Below, piece by piece: positions 16,421 to 27,217 of a DNA stretch of 64,000 nt. Origin of the DNA: Trissonchulus latispiculum (lineage: Eukaryota; Nematoda; Enoplea; Enoplida; Ironidae); contig JASAND010028129.1 in the NCBI GenBank assembly GCA_030248195.1, positions 1 to 64,000 of the forward strand, given 5' to 3'. How positions within the stretch are numbered: the stretch's first letter is position 1; each line of letters starts with the position of its first letter. The translations under genes and the position numbers were made by a program. Below the pieces are notes generated by a model, which searched no databases, had not been told where the DNA came from, and was given only the letters and a program-made list of their open reading frames with translations.

Positions 16421-17953
16421 TGTTCTAATGGGTTTTAACCCATTTGATTCAGGTTCACCGCAGACGAGTCCTGCCAAGATTCATATGGGTCTGAGCCTGA
16501 TCCTATTGTCACTGCGAAGTATTGGTCTGAAGTTGGTATCATTGATTATCAGTGGATTTAGTTCAGAGGACTTTGATCAGATATTTGTGGCCCAGTTGCT
16601 TTATTGATTTGGAACCAGTTCAGAGAATTCAGAAGGTACATTGGAGACCGGAACTTATTGATAGAGAGTTTAAGGCAGAGACATCCCTGACACGAACCTA
16701 ATCAATTCTCGGGTTGACCTACACTTGTGCATTCAAAGAATCTAACCTGAACGCTATTCTCAATTGACTATTGAAGTTCTCTAAAAGTTCATTTAAAATG
16801 TCTCAGATTGCTATTTTCATCACCTTTTCCCTGGAGGCCTCTGCCTCCGTACCGTCTCTGGCTTAAGGCCTGCCGAAGAGAAGATATAGCTGATCTAAAG
16901 AAGAGGATCTATTAAACTATCATTTAATTTATATTAATTACAATTCGGGCATCTCCTGGTAACTCCCCGCCTAGACCGACCCCTGTGTTTGTACTCTCCA
17001 CCGTCCGATAGCCGAATTAGATCTGTGGGATTCCTTGAGAGTCTTTAATACCAGATCTAAGCCCGCTCACCCACTCCCGGAACAGAAGTGCTATATCGTT
17101 AATTTTACTTAATTATCAGTTAATTGTTGATTGGTTTATTTTGTGATTAGACGGATAAGGAAGCTAATTTAACATACACAACTCACGCGTACACACTGTA
17201 CCTGACAGTACCCTGTAATCAATACCTGAAGAAGAGGAACCCAAGGTTAGGTTAGAGTGAAGCTTAGTCCCCGTTAGTTATAGTAAGAGAAGAAGGAAGA
17301 AAGAAAGAATCCGTCTTCGAATTGTTAATAATCAGTCTTCCCCTAATATCGGTCAAACTAAAAGTATTAATCTATCAAAAGAGTTGGCAACCCTGGTACC
17401 TTGTACCTTGAACAGTTATTGTGAATAATTGCAGTGAATATTAATTGTCCAGTAACCCCTTGTTTGATAATTCTACTGTCATTACCATTGTTATTCTTAA
17501 AAACCTATCTAACCCTGTTGTTTGTTAATAAATTACTGTGTACTCATCCAGACTTAGTTAGGAACAGCCTTGCTGAGTCAGATCCTGCTGCGATCTCATT
17601 GCTGAACTAGATCCTGTCGAGATCTTGTTGCTGAATCAGATCCTGTTGCGATCTTGCTGCTGAAGACGATCCTGTTGCGATCACCTTATTGAATTGAATC
17701 CTGCTGCGATCAACCTAACGATCCCTATCTAAACGAACTCACGACTACACCCCTATCAGGTTGGCTGTAGAGATCCCCGATTTTGGCAAACTACCTTTCG
17801 GGAATCTGGTACCTAAGTTTGTCTATTTGGACAAACGCGCTGACCTTCCGTGTAACTGAACCTACCCCGTTTCTTGAAAGCGAATCAAAGTAAACCAATT
17901 TCTCATTTAATCCAACTCAGTTCATTACATATAGACAAATGGAACTGACAACA
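16421..17953 (-). mobile_element. LTR-like block (inferred 5' LTR of the Region 1 element)
   Basis: On the minus strand this block would begin TGTTGTCAG and end in ACA. It is diverged but collinear with the plus-strand block 42551-43855. Shared landmarks include ATATGTAATGAA near the start, ACACGGAAGGTC, CTGTGTTTG-like and GCTCACCC segments, and ATGGGTTTTAACCCATTTGATTCAGG near the end (written on the plus strand here). Both copies are followed by the T-arm-like segment. This makes it the best candidate 5' LTR, about 1.5 kb long. The matching 3' LTR is not in the window, so the assignment rests on homology and position only. Confidence 0.5.
17571..17715. repeat. Five tandem GATC-stem hairpins with a constant loop
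   Basis: A ~32-bp unit recurs about five times: a GATC-containing arm, then CTGCTGC, CTGTCGA or CTGTTGC, then a GATC arm, as in AGATCCTGCTGCGATCT. Each unit can fold into a short hairpin. It lies inside the LTR-like block. Confidence 0.7.
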
Positions 17954-17961
17954 GATGTTTC

Positions 17962-18170
17962 GGTGATTCTTCCATATACGCACACCTAACATTAAACTAA
18001 AGTGCACCCAATGCATCTACTTCCATAGACGCACACTAAAATTTCAGGAGAATTTTAGACTAGACTAGCGCTACTCTCAAAAGGCATCTACTTCCGTAGA
18101 CGCACACTAGATTAATGATACTATTAATGTTTCTGACAGTTGAAATTTTAATGTTAAGTTGAACAATTAC
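17962..18170 (+). repeat. Merlin left terminal inverted repeat
   Basis: This is the reverse complement of 25987-26194 with only a handful of differences. Three related subterminal motifs occur in it: CTTCCATATACGCACAC near the tip and two copies of CTACTTCC[AG]TAGACGCACACTA further in. They are candidate transposase-binding sites. Confidence 0.9.
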
Positions 18171-18296
18171 ACGAAAATAATGTAATATTTGGCAAATTAA
18201 TCATCATAACAATGTCAACATTGGTCAAATAAGGTAAAACTGACATGAGCAACCTCTTTGTTTGCACTTTGACCTTTGACTTCCCGCCAAATTTTC

Positions 18297-18306
18297 CATA
18301 TAAAAG
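18297..18306 (+). promoter_or_regulatory. TATA box of the Merlin transposase
   Basis: CATATAAAAG lies 37-46 nt before the transposase ATG at 18343, just inside the left inverted repeat. The position fits a core promoter carried by the transposon. Confidence 0.5.
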
Positions 18307-18342
18307 CTGAACTGGAAACTAGAATTCAGTCTATCAATCCCA

Positions 18343-18856
18343 ATGGCAGTGCGAGATCCTACTTTAGTGGAGATCGGAGTGATTTGTCAAGACGAGGAGA
18401 GCGCTTGCGCTTTTGTTCGCACTTGTCAAATCTTAACCACGGCAACTGATGTCCAGCCAAATCAATGGATGTGCACATTGGGAACCCTCAATTCTACGGG
18501 TGAAGCCTACGACGTACTCATTCGTGGAAGGCCCAACATTCGGTGCAAGGGTTGCAGTATTGGAGCGCTCGGTCTGGGCCTGCTGCAATTCAAAATGTGC
18601 AGGCGCAGCCGGGTATAGCTCCGTTAACTTTCTTCGCCCAGCCCGATACCAATGGAAAATCCAAGACCAAACTGAAAGTGAAAGATGCATTGGCAGTCAT
18701 TTATTGCTTCTGCAAGCAATTATCTCACAGTACGACTGTAGATATGCTTGGACAGTCCAGCGAAACCGTAAATGACTGGTTCAATTATTGTAGAGAAGTT
18801 TGTGTTTTGGCGATTCGAACCGCTCCCCCCTTGGCGGTCCTGGAGAAGTAGTTCAG
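18343..18856 (+). pseudogene. Merlin transposase pseudogene, exon 1
   Basis: The N-terminus (LVEIGVICQDEESACAFVR) and a later segment (KVKDALAVIYCFCKQ, then ETVNDWFNYCREVC) match the zinc-binding and helical N-terminal part of ISXO2/Merlin transposases. The first part reads in one frame to a stop at 18618. The second reads in another frame from about 18620, and the last ~8 codons before the donor read in a third frame, after a run of six C (18825-18830). There are thus at least two indels. The exon ends CAG at 18856, followed by GTACGG, a plausible donor, with codon phase 0 matching exon 2. Confidence 0.8.
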
Positions 18857-18938
18857 GTACGGATTTTGAAAGTTTGTATATACTTTTATGTTGTAACTAA
18901 CGTTTTAACTAACTTTGTCACTAACTAACTACAACGCT

Positions 18939-19316
18939 ATCAATCCCCGAATTTACTGCCCGGAACTAAACCGGGAATTGAATGGCGAATCAAGGCAGGT
19001 TCTCCTAAAGGGTGCAACTTCCAGAAACTAGACCCCTAATCTATTCCTAGCCTATTCAAACATGAGTCGAGGTTGGCGTAACAATGTGTTTATTAAATAA
19101 ACTTACAATTTATTACCAGTAATCCAAAATGGTGGCACAGCTAATATAAAATGGGTTAAAACCCGACTGATCCTGACATGAACAATACCAATACTGATTA
19201 GATATGCGATTAAGCTAGCTTTTATATAAGCAAAATGGTTGCTGTTTGATATGATTAGATTGATCGGTTGTTATAAAGTTTGTAGAATCGCAGACCGTAA
19301 TTGCTAGTTTTTCACA
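18939..19316 (-). repeat. 3' LTR of the nested element (minus orientation)
   Basis: 378 bp, paired with 24917-25294. It contains a TATATAA motif near 19220 (CTTTTATATAAGC on the plus strand) suitable as promoter in the other LTR. The tract AGGGGGATGA on the minus strand (plus 19317-19326) borders it as polypurine tract. Confidence 0.9.
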
Positions 19317-20674
19317 TCATCCCCCTGCGAAAGTTTTTTAGCGCCTGCTAAAAATTCTGAGATAACGAGAGTTGCTACCATAATTCGAGAATTAAAAATA
19401 GATGGAAAATTTCAAGAAAAAGGAAAACTACATGGGCGACCAGTAAGCAACCGTTAAGAAGTCCTAGCGCTTTTACTGCCCATGAAAGAAAGTAACTTCA
19501 GAAGTAAGCCAGGCGACTTACAAAAGAAAGTACAAATTTTAAAGAAAAATATAAAAGTTTGGTAGCGAATTGGTAGTCAAATGCAGGCTAATCGAAACTG
19601 GGGATTAACTGCTGACTTGCACGTAACTTGATAACATTTAAAAAGATACTGCGATTCAAATTAAGATAATGAAAAGAGAGTAAGAATAAATCGAAAGTAG
19701 AGAATCGAGACCCCATATGAAAAAAGTGTACCCTTAAGCCTCTATGGTAAGAAAACCCCATTCACACAACTCATCCCAACACACAAAACGATCACTCCAA
19801 CAATTATAAATTCCGGAATAAACAGTACAGTCAATAAATTTCTATACATGGAGTAAGTATGACAGTTACGCTGTACAACAAGGTTTCAAAAGATAATATA
19901 GGGCATAGCATCTGTACAGCAAAATTCAAGAGATTAAATATGACATTTATAGTAAACAACAAAAATTCAAATCCTAAGCTAAACAAGTACAGAATATGAC
20001 TAAAAGGTAGAAGTTATTCTATACAGCGATATTTCAAAGTTGGGTAAATACGACAAAATATAATGACAAACAAACTATATCTATTCTAGCAAACTAACTA
20101 ACAACAATAAAAGTAGGATTACAGGTTCACACGTAGATAGTAGAAAGCACAGACAGAAACTGCCGTTTACAGCACAACCCGTCTTAGCTCAACTCTTGGC
20201 CCTTGGCTTAAAGCCCTCATCTCTCGGAATTGTGCTATAGCAAATAGCAGTTTAAAGAAAAATACAAAGAATCCCAATAAATTTCAAAGAGAATTTCAAG
20301 TAGAATTTAACAAACAACGATAATACATATATATCCTAATAAGTCCTAACAATTATAAACTAACAATACGTTATCAACTTCTCAATGTTTTCAATGTTTT
20401 GTTATCGTTTCACCCCGCGCGAAATAAATGAGTGCCAACGAATTCCACAAAACAAATTCCAAAACCTAGCTAAACAAAAACAAACAACAGAATCGAAGTA
20501 GACAAACAAATATAAGCAGAATAACAAGACAAAAATTAAGGCAAGCTTTTAAGGCTAAATTTTAAAGTAGACAGAAAAATTTTTAAAGGCAAGAAGACTA
20601 TAAAAATGACTATAACAATATATGACAAACAAATATGACTATAAAATAAGGCATTTTTCATTATGGCATTGGAT

Positions 20675-20750
20675 GGCTACTACGGGGCACCGGCCCTCGA
20701 GCCTGGTCGGAAGGCTACTACGGGCCACCGGCCCTCGAGCCTTGTCGGAA
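20675..20750. repeat. Two tandem copies of a 38-bp GC-rich unit
   Basis: 20675-20712 and 20713-20750 each begin GGCTACTACGGG and contain CCGGCCCTCGAGCC; the two copies differ at about two positions. The unit is GC-rich in an otherwise AT-rich part of the nested element. Confidence 0.8.
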
Positions 20751-21760
20751 GACTGGTAGCACCGGCAATTGCACCGTTCGAAGCACCGTTGAAAAACACC
20801 ACTGAAAGAGCCGTAAAGCTGAAACACAAAGGGGGTTAGACAAACATTTATAAAGAACTCGGAAAGTTAAGAGTTTTGTCAAGAATTTTAGAAAGGATAG
20901 ACGCAAAATAGAAAAGAAATACACTCCAAAAGGGAAAAACTAAGAGCTTTCCTAAGTATGTTTGAGTAAACATACAAACGAACTCTAATTCACTGTGTCA
21001 ATATAACAAAGCATAAACCTATTTCGCTACGAAGTGTGGCTTGCCGAAGCATAATTACAAAAGAATACAAAAACAAGTGTACAGCAAATAAACTACATAA
21101 AGAACTAACTCAATATTTTTGGATTTTTAAGATGTTTTTAGATTAAAATACGGCAAAGATTAAGTGAAAAATACAAAACAAAATGCCAAAGTTAGAATGC
21201 AAAAGTATATCAGTACACGAACAAAGTACTACTAACTTCAAAAATAATACTGTAAAGATTAAATACCACAAAATAGAAAATAGATAGCAAGCCAAACTTC
21301 AATAATAGTTAAATTCTTCATTTAAACGTATCTGAGGCGTTTATTACTGGTATTGCCTCTTATTATTCCTTCTTTCTTTCTGGTTAACCATCAATATGTA
21401 CGGTGTGTACTGGTTAACTAACAAACGTTGCTTGCTTTTTAAATAGACTAATAATTCCAAGAATTCCGGTAAATACGACAGATAAAAATACAGGTTAGAA
21501 AAAATACTGCACGTTAGTTTTCAACAAAATTCTGGTTAAAAATAGACAAAAATACGAAACAACAAAAAAAATTACTGCGAAAAGTAGAATATTAAGAGTA
21601 TAAAATAGAAAAACGAATGTAACCATGCTACCATCACGACAGAAACACGACGTAGAGACCTACGACATGCGCCTTTGTGTGGCAGCTACGCACTAACTCG
21701 AAGATGGCCATACAAGTTGCGCGTAATGATGATTTATGAGCCCAGTGACCAGAGTCCTAT

Positions 21761-22750
21761 TCAAAGCATCCTCCCTTGCTCAATTGCTGAGAATGGCGAT
21801 GACAAAGCTCGTGGCTGCGAAATTATAACCAAATCATTCTCTTCCGAAGCAAATCTATTCTTCGTATGTTGCTGCAGCTTTTCATCAGTGCTGTTACCCA
21901 TACTACCAGCACAGTCTTTGCCCTTATCTTCACTAAATAATAAATCCAAACCACTACCACCATTTAGGGCAATACCTACTACAGTTCCCATAACAGATGA
22001 AGTAGTATTCACAGAGCCACTTTTTGCAAGAGCTTTGTTTGATTCAATATCACTTGAGCCATTCCAGCTGGTAGAATCCTTACTCGGCTGCTCTACGCTA
22101 GCTAAATTACTAGAAAAGGTTTCGTTGAAACGAGTCACTTTTTGTTTGGGGCGGTACAACCTGCTTTGGGGTGTCGAAAACACAGATTTTCCAAAATTTC
22201 GTTTGAAGCCAAAATTCGAGGGATAAAAATTTGAAAATCTGTTCGAGAACAACGGGCTTGACATGAAACTACCGTTCATTGGACTCTGAGAGCAAAAATT
22301 TGCAAATCGACCCGGAAATTTTTGAGATTTGGGCCAAATGGCACTATTGCCATACTGAAAAATGTTTTGACCTCCAGAAAATCTTGGCGAAACGAACCGA
22401 GGGAATGGATACCAGTTATAGTAGCAGTTCATAGGTCTACTCCTCACTGCTGTAGTCATTTGGTTCTGGGGATTCGCAGAAAAGTTTTCGCCTGAAAAAT
22501 CCGGACATACCTCAGACGTGCGAAAATGACCATTTTTGGGTGGATTTTTCTGCCTAGAAAAAGTAATTTGAGGGTTAGGACAAAACGAATAGCTGTTTCT
22601 GGTGTAGTTTCCGATGGGGCAACTAGGAATAGCGTTGAATTTGCTCTGGTACGTAGAACTTGAAATTCGACCAGAAAAAGTTGGAAACTTTGGGTAAACA
22701 GGCGACACCAAATTGTGATTATGGCGAATTCCGTGAATTGGACGTCTCAA
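21761..22750 (-). CDS. Asn/Ser/Phe-rich ORF of the nested LTR element
   Basis: This 329-aa minus-strand frame follows the zinc-knuckle ORF and overlaps it by 4 nt in the -1 frame. The protein is rich in Asn, Ser, Phe, Pro and Arg, low in complexity, with no enzyme motif. It resembles a Gag tail. The first codon is TTG, and a run of six T lies exactly at the overlap. The two frames are therefore probably one gag gene joined by slippage or broken by an indel in the T run. I see no protease or RT motif. Confidence 0.5.
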   Translation of the reverse strand: MRRPIHGIRHNHNLVSPVYPKFPTFSGRISSSTYQSKFNAIPSCPIGNYTRNSYSFCPNPQITFSRQKNPPKNGHFRTSEVCPDFSGENFSANPQNQMTTAVRSRPMNCYYNWYPFPRFVSPRFSGGQNIFQYGNSAIWPKSQKFPGRFANFCSQSPMNGSFMSSPLFSNRFSNFYPSNFGFKRNFGKSVFSTPQSRLYRPKQKVTRFNETFSSNLASVEQPSKDSTSWNGSSDIESNKALAKSGSVNTTSSVMGTVVGIALNGGSGLDLLFSEDKGKDCAGSMGNSTDEKLQQHTKNRFASEENDLVIISQPRALSSPFSAIEQGRML

Positions 22751-23178
22751 AAAATTTGAATTCGCGCTAGCAAAGCCGACAAAACCACAAGAAAAACATC
22801 TGATAGGTGGGGCACATATAGGCTGAGAAGACTTGGGGGAGAAAAATCTCTTCTTGAGGTATGCACGTATGGGGGCAATAATGAAAAATTAGAGGAAAAA
22901 TTGGTTGCTCTCGGCAAAAACGCGGAATGACGTGGCTGTGTGCCTCTGAAAATACTACTAATCTGGCCACTAAAAGGACTTTGGCATCGAAAATTGTTTA
23001 TACGTAAAGGGCATGTAGCCACTAAATGACCAACTTTGTGGCAGAAAAAACACCGACGAAACTGACTCATGTGAAAATTTCTGTCCCAAAAATTACTAGA
23101 TCTACGCACTCTAAAATTGCAGTTGCATATTATGCAAAAAACACAAGCTGATCCAAAAAAACAGTTCGAAAGTAACAA
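22747..23178 (-). CDS. gag: Gag fragment with CCHC zinc knuckle (nested LTR element)
   Basis: This 143-aa frame contains CFFCHKVGHLVATC (CX2CX4HX4C), a retroviral-type nucleocapsid knuckle. A hydrophobic start and a Ser/Phe-rich tail surround it. No capsid-like helical domain is visible upstream, so the gag is incomplete. It lies on the same strand as the primer site. Confidence 0.7.
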   Translation of the reverse strand: MLLSNCFFGSACVFCIICNCNFRVRRSSNFWDRNFHMSQFRRCFFCHKVGHLVATCPLRINNFRCQSPFSGQISSIFRGTQPRHSAFLPRATNFSSNFSLLPPYVHTSRRDFSPPSLLSLYVPHLSDVFLVVLSALLARIQIF

Positions 23179-24895
23179 CTTTGGTAAGGGGGGGCGCGCC
23201 GAAAAAAAACCGAAACTGCTCAGTTATGTACGTACGTTTAGTACGCAGTGCGCTACGGATTCAATTCATGAAATTGTGCGTATAACAAAGCAAAACTGAT
23301 CAAAAAATACTGCTTTTCCGAAAAAAAACCACAGTTGCGCCCCAAAAATAGCTAAATTTGCTCAAACTCAGAAAAAAAACGAAAATTCTCGACGAAACAA
23401 CTGGGGAGGGGGCACGTTTCCTTCGCAAAACGAGCATAATAATACGAACGCAGCATAAGTAGCGCAGGCGCGACCTTCTGTTTGCTGAAAATTGACCACA
23501 AATTAGCAGTTTTCAAAGGGACAAAATTTCGTCAAAAAGCCGTTTAAGAATGCATTTTTTTCCGAAAACAAGACCAAAACGCCGTGCGTCTGCTCGGAAA
23601 TTAATGCGTACGCGCACACAAAACATAGTTTCGCCTCTAATTGACCCAAGAAAAACGAAAAACAACAAAATTGGCCAAAAAGTTATATACGTATATATCA
23701 AATTGAGGGGGGTAGGGGGGCGACGCGATTTTTAGCATTTTCTGGATAATGTAACCAATGAGACGAAACGGATTTTTTGTTTCCGACTCAAAAAGCAGAA
23801 AAAGATGTTCGAAAATGCTAAAAACGACACTAGGATCCCGAAAAAAAAATTGAAAATGGGGGCTTTAGGGGGTGGGTCAAAAATCCTAAATACTCTAAAA
23901 ACACGAAATATGAACAGAATTTAGCGTAAAATCGCAATTTGCGTTTAGGCTCACACTTATTTTTGGTAAAAATCGCGATTTTTAGGCGATTTTTCGATTT
24001 TGGGAGTCGATTGGGGGGGTCAAAAATCGTCAAAATTTGGCCTAAAAACTTCAAATTCTGGCCTTAAAATGCCCTAAATCACGTTTTGAGCGTAAAAATA
24101 ACGCTGCAAAAATTTATTAGGCCCAAAATAGCAAGAAATTAACCGATTTTGACCGCGAAAATGCTTGGGGGGGGGTCAAAAAATTTCACAAAGTTTTGAA
24201 AAAAATTTCAAAATTTTGCCGTTAAATTGCCTAAAATGGATTTCTGAGCGTGAAAACAACGCCCAAAAAATTTATTTCAGGCCGAATGAGCAAGATTTTG
24301 GCCTAAATCGACCCAAAAATGACTTTGGGGGGTCGAAAAAATATTTTCAGAATTTGGTCAAAATTTCGAAATTTTGCCTCTAGTGGGCTTCCAATGCTCT
24401 CCTAGTGTTAAATATTCCCGAAAACAGGAATTTTTACCACCAGGGTGTGGAAATTTTCAAATTTTCCTAAACTAAAAATTTTGAAAATTTTAAACCCGTC
24501 TTGGGGGGGTTTGGGGGGGGGGAGGGGGGGATCGCTCAAATCTACCTAAACTTTATGTAATTATAGGTTATTGGGCTGCCCCAATAACCCTATGCAGTTT
24601 TCAGTTGAATTCCCCGCCTCAAACTACCTGGGGGGGGAGGGGGGAGGGTGTCCAACACCCCCTAGCTACCAATCCTAAACTTTCCATTTTTCAAAAATTC
24701 AAAGTTGCACCCTCAAAAAATCGAAAAAATTAAAAGTCGTTTTTATGAGAAACTAAGTATCATAAAAGAATCTCCAGATCAAGAGCTTTTCAGAAATGCA
24801 AAGCTTTCTGTTCAACTCGCAAAAATGAAAAAGTTATTGATATGTGAAAATTGTCAAAATAACCAAATTTTGAAATTTGACAAACCGAACAGTGG
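23179..24895. other. Non-coding leader of the nested LTR element
   Basis: AT-rich sequence with repeated AAAATTTTG-like strings and several G runs (24500-24532 and 24630-24647). I see no gene in it. Similarly, 19330-21760 on the other side of the gag ORFs holds only AT-rich non-coding sequence plus the 38-bp repeat. Confidence 0.5.
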
Positions 24896-24913
24896 ATCCT
24901 GTCACGGTCGCCA
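24896..24913 (-). promoter_or_regulatory. Primer-binding site complementary to tRNA-Arg
   Basis: On the minus strand TGGCGACCGTGACAGGAT lies 3 nt inside the 5' LTR. From memory it is complementary to the 3' end of a metazoan tRNA-Arg (…ATCCTGTCACGGTCG plus CCA). This fixes the element's orientation as minus. Confidence 0.8.
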
Positions 24914-24916
24914 AAT

Positions 24917-25294
24917 ATCAATCCCCGAATTTACTGCCCGGAACTAAACCGGGAATTGAATGGCGAATCAAAGCAGGTTCTCCTAAAGGGTGCAACTTCC
25001 AGAAACTAGACCCCTAATCTATTCCTAGCCTATTCAAACATGAGTCGAGGTTGGCGTAACAATGTGTTTATTAAATAAACTTACAATTTATTACCAGTAA
25101 TCCAAAATGGTGGCACAGCTAATATAAAATGGGTTAAAACCCGACTGATCCTGACATGAACAATACCAATACTGATTAGATATGCGATTAAGCTAGCTTT
25201 TATATAAACAAAATGGTTGCTGTTTGATATGATTAGATTGATAGGTTGTTATAAAGTTTGTAGAACCGCAGACCGTAATTGCTAGTTTTTCACA
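24917..25294 (-). repeat. 5' LTR of the nested element (minus orientation)
   Basis: 378 bp, equal in length to the other LTR. The differences are single bases (for example AAAGCAGG against AAGGCAGG and TATATAAACA against TATATAAGCA). Confidence 0.9.
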
Positions 25295-25368
25295 ACGCTA
25301 ATACCTAACATCTAACTTTAACTCTTCGCTTCTCTTCTAATTTTCTATTTACTAACATCTATTTACAG

Positions 25369-25958
25369 ATTGACGGAAGCTTTCTTTGGGGTCGGAGAAA
25401 GTACAGCCGTGGACGTCTAATGGCTGGGAATTCCGTTACGCCGTCCCGTCAGAACTACGGAGACCACGTGGTGGACCCTTGGGTATTTGGTATGGTTTGG
25501 AAAAAGGCGGATGGGACTCAAGAAGTCAGATTGTTCTCAGTCCTTCGACGCAATGTGGCCACCTTGCGCCCTCTTATTCAGCAGCACATTGCCCCTGGAA
25601 CTACCATCATATCCGATCAATGGAGGACTTGTGCTGGGATTCCAATGTGGGGGCAGTTTCTGCACCGCACTGTCAACCACTCGGAGAATTTTGCAGATCC
25701 CATTACTGGAGCCAATACCCAAAGGATCGAAACCCACTGGGTTCCCTGAAAACCAAAGTTTTGAGAGAAATGAGAGGGACTCGCCCACATTTGATGGCTG
25801 GTCATTTAGCAACCTATTGCTGGTTTCGTCAGCATAAACAGTGTCCTTTTTTGGACTTCATTGACGAAATTAGCCGGCAGTTTCCATTGCAATACCCATC
25901 TAAACTCTTATCTGTTTGTTTGTTTCATGTTACATGTTCATGTTTCATGTACATGTAA
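25369..25958 (+). pseudogene. Merlin transposase pseudogene, exon 2 (catalytic DDE part)
   Basis: The exon follows a good acceptor (TATTTACAG, ending 25368). It encodes the catalytic half: Asp in the IDGS segment next to GRRKYSRGR, Asp in IISDQW, the signature FLHRTVNHSENF then GANTQRIE, and Glu in IETHW. This is the ISXO2-type DDE domain with all three acidic residues present. A frameshift near 25737-25745 moves the C-terminal part (beginning LKTKVLREMRGTRPH) into another frame. The family motif IDES is here IDGS. The gene is broken, so the copy cannot supply its own transposase. Confidence 0.85.
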
Positions 25959-25986
25959 AATGTTTTGAATTGAATTTTGAAAATCT

Positions 25987-26194
25987 GTAATTGTTCAACT
26001 TAACATTAAAATTCAACTGTCAGAAACATTAATAGTATCCTTAATCTAGTGTGCGTCTACGGAAGTAGATGCCTTTTGAGAGTAGCGCTAGTCTAGTCTA
26101 AAATTCTCCTGAAATTTTAGTGTGCGTCTATGGAAGTAGATGCATTGGGTGCACTTTAGTTTAATGTTAGGTGTGCGTATACGGAAGAATCACC
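25987..26194 (+). repeat. Merlin right terminal inverted repeat
   Basis: This is the inverse of 17962-18170, ending ATCACC directly before the second GATGTTTC duplication. It carries the same subterminal TAGACGCACACTA-type motifs in opposite orientation. Confidence 0.9.
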
Positions 26195-26202
26195 GATGTT
26201 TC

Positions 26203-26704
26203 TAATCAATTTGTAACTAGAATGTTTAAATTTTCAAAAATTTTTAAAAAGTTATATATATAAATTTTAAACATCTTGAATTTTAAAAATATTTAATGTT
26301 TTACTTTCATGAATTATTTAAGTTAGCAGTAGTTCATTGTACACACTAAATTTAAGAATTAGCTTGAGCTAATAAATGATTTTAAAATAAATATTTTTAA
26401 TTTGAGCACAAAGAACTGAGAGATTATTTTATTTACCATTCAAAATAGGTGAGAATTGCCCAGACAACTTCTATCCCCTTTATTTCAACCTATAAATACA
26501 TCTTAATGCAGATGACCCCAATTTAACTATTTCCTCCCCAAACGGTTGGGGGGGGGAATAGTTAAAGAGATCCCATTTAACTTTCTAATAACTCTAATAC
26601 CTAATTTTAACTAAAATCACGCACAATGGTACAGTTATTCAGCAGATCCGGGTGATAATCAGACTGGCCAGACGATTACTTAAGCTCAAAGAAAGGATGT
26701 CGTT
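26203..26704. other. AT-rich flank of Merlin; one hairpin
   Basis: No gene. An inverted repeat at about 26523-26567 pairs TTTAACTATTTCCTCCCC with GGGGGGGAATAGTTAAA, allowing a mismatch. Confidence 0.5.
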
Positions 26705-27217
26705 TCAACAGGTTTCCTGGCATTTCTCGAGATTGCATTTTGACGGAATTAAATCCAATTTCACCTGATACAAACCATCACGAAAACAGAAACTGTATTC
26801 CAACAGTTCCAAACAGACCCCTTCTTGTTCCAAAGGACGACGTCGTTCATCAGCCACGGCTTTCAGAATATCTTCGAGAGCTTGTTCCCGTGATTTGACT
26901 TGAATCGATACCAGAGACAGGAAAGATCCTAAACAAGTTCCCAGCTGGAAACATGACTCAGGAGAATAGGATCTAACACAGCCACCAAATAAATAGTCAA
27001 TGCGGGTCGATTTGACATTAACCAATGCCTTCAAATAGTTCCGAATGACATCCATTGGCACCTCAGGGTCATGGGATTTCATCTGGAGACTAAATTGGAC
27101 TAAATCCGGAACAGAATCGTTAGTGAAAACGTTCTCCGGATTTATTCCCGGATCCTTCACTGCAAGTGATCTGAAACCGGATCCAACCAGAAATCCCGCC
27201 TCATCGCTGGCAAACAT
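26705..27217 (-). pseudogene. C-terminal fragment of an F-box family protein
   Basis: This 170-aa frame aligns along its length with the C-terminal part of the F-box gene at 35290-37243. Shared landmarks are FRSL…P…VF.N..VP, then ALxDILKAxAxER near residues 110-125, and LEQ…LExLEY. The order is the same and identity is moderate. No F-box or N-terminal half lies upstream, where 27218-27340 shows no continuation. It is a truncated paralogue or remnant exon, not a complete gene. Confidence 0.7.

Larger units (their letters stand above)
18934..25299 (-). mobile_element. Young non-autonomous LTR retrotransposon nested in the Merlin intron
   Basis: Two 378-bp direct repeats (18939-19316 and 24917-25294) flank 5.6 kb. 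The target duplication ACGCT occurs at 18934-18938 and 25295-25299. On the minus strand the LTR begins TGTGAAAAAC and ends GATTGAT. I count about four differences between the LTRs (about 1%), so insertion is recent relative to Merlin. The internal part has a primer site, a polypurine tract and gag-like ORFs with a CCHC knuckle. It has no RT, RNase H or integrase, so it depends on another element. Confidence 0.9.
17954..26202 (+). mobile_element. Merlin-type DNA transposon with 8-bp target duplication
   Basis: The element proper is 17962-26194. It is flanked by GATGTTTC at 17954-17961 and 26195-26202, an 8-bp duplication as expected for Merlin. The termini begin GGTGATTCTTCC and end GGAAGAATCACC. 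The long inverted repeats (17962-18170 and 25987-26194) are about 98% identical. Inside is a two-exon ISXO2-like transposase pseudogene. A later LTR element (18939-25294) sits in its intron; without it Merlin would be about 1.9 kb, a normal size. Confidence 0.9.
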
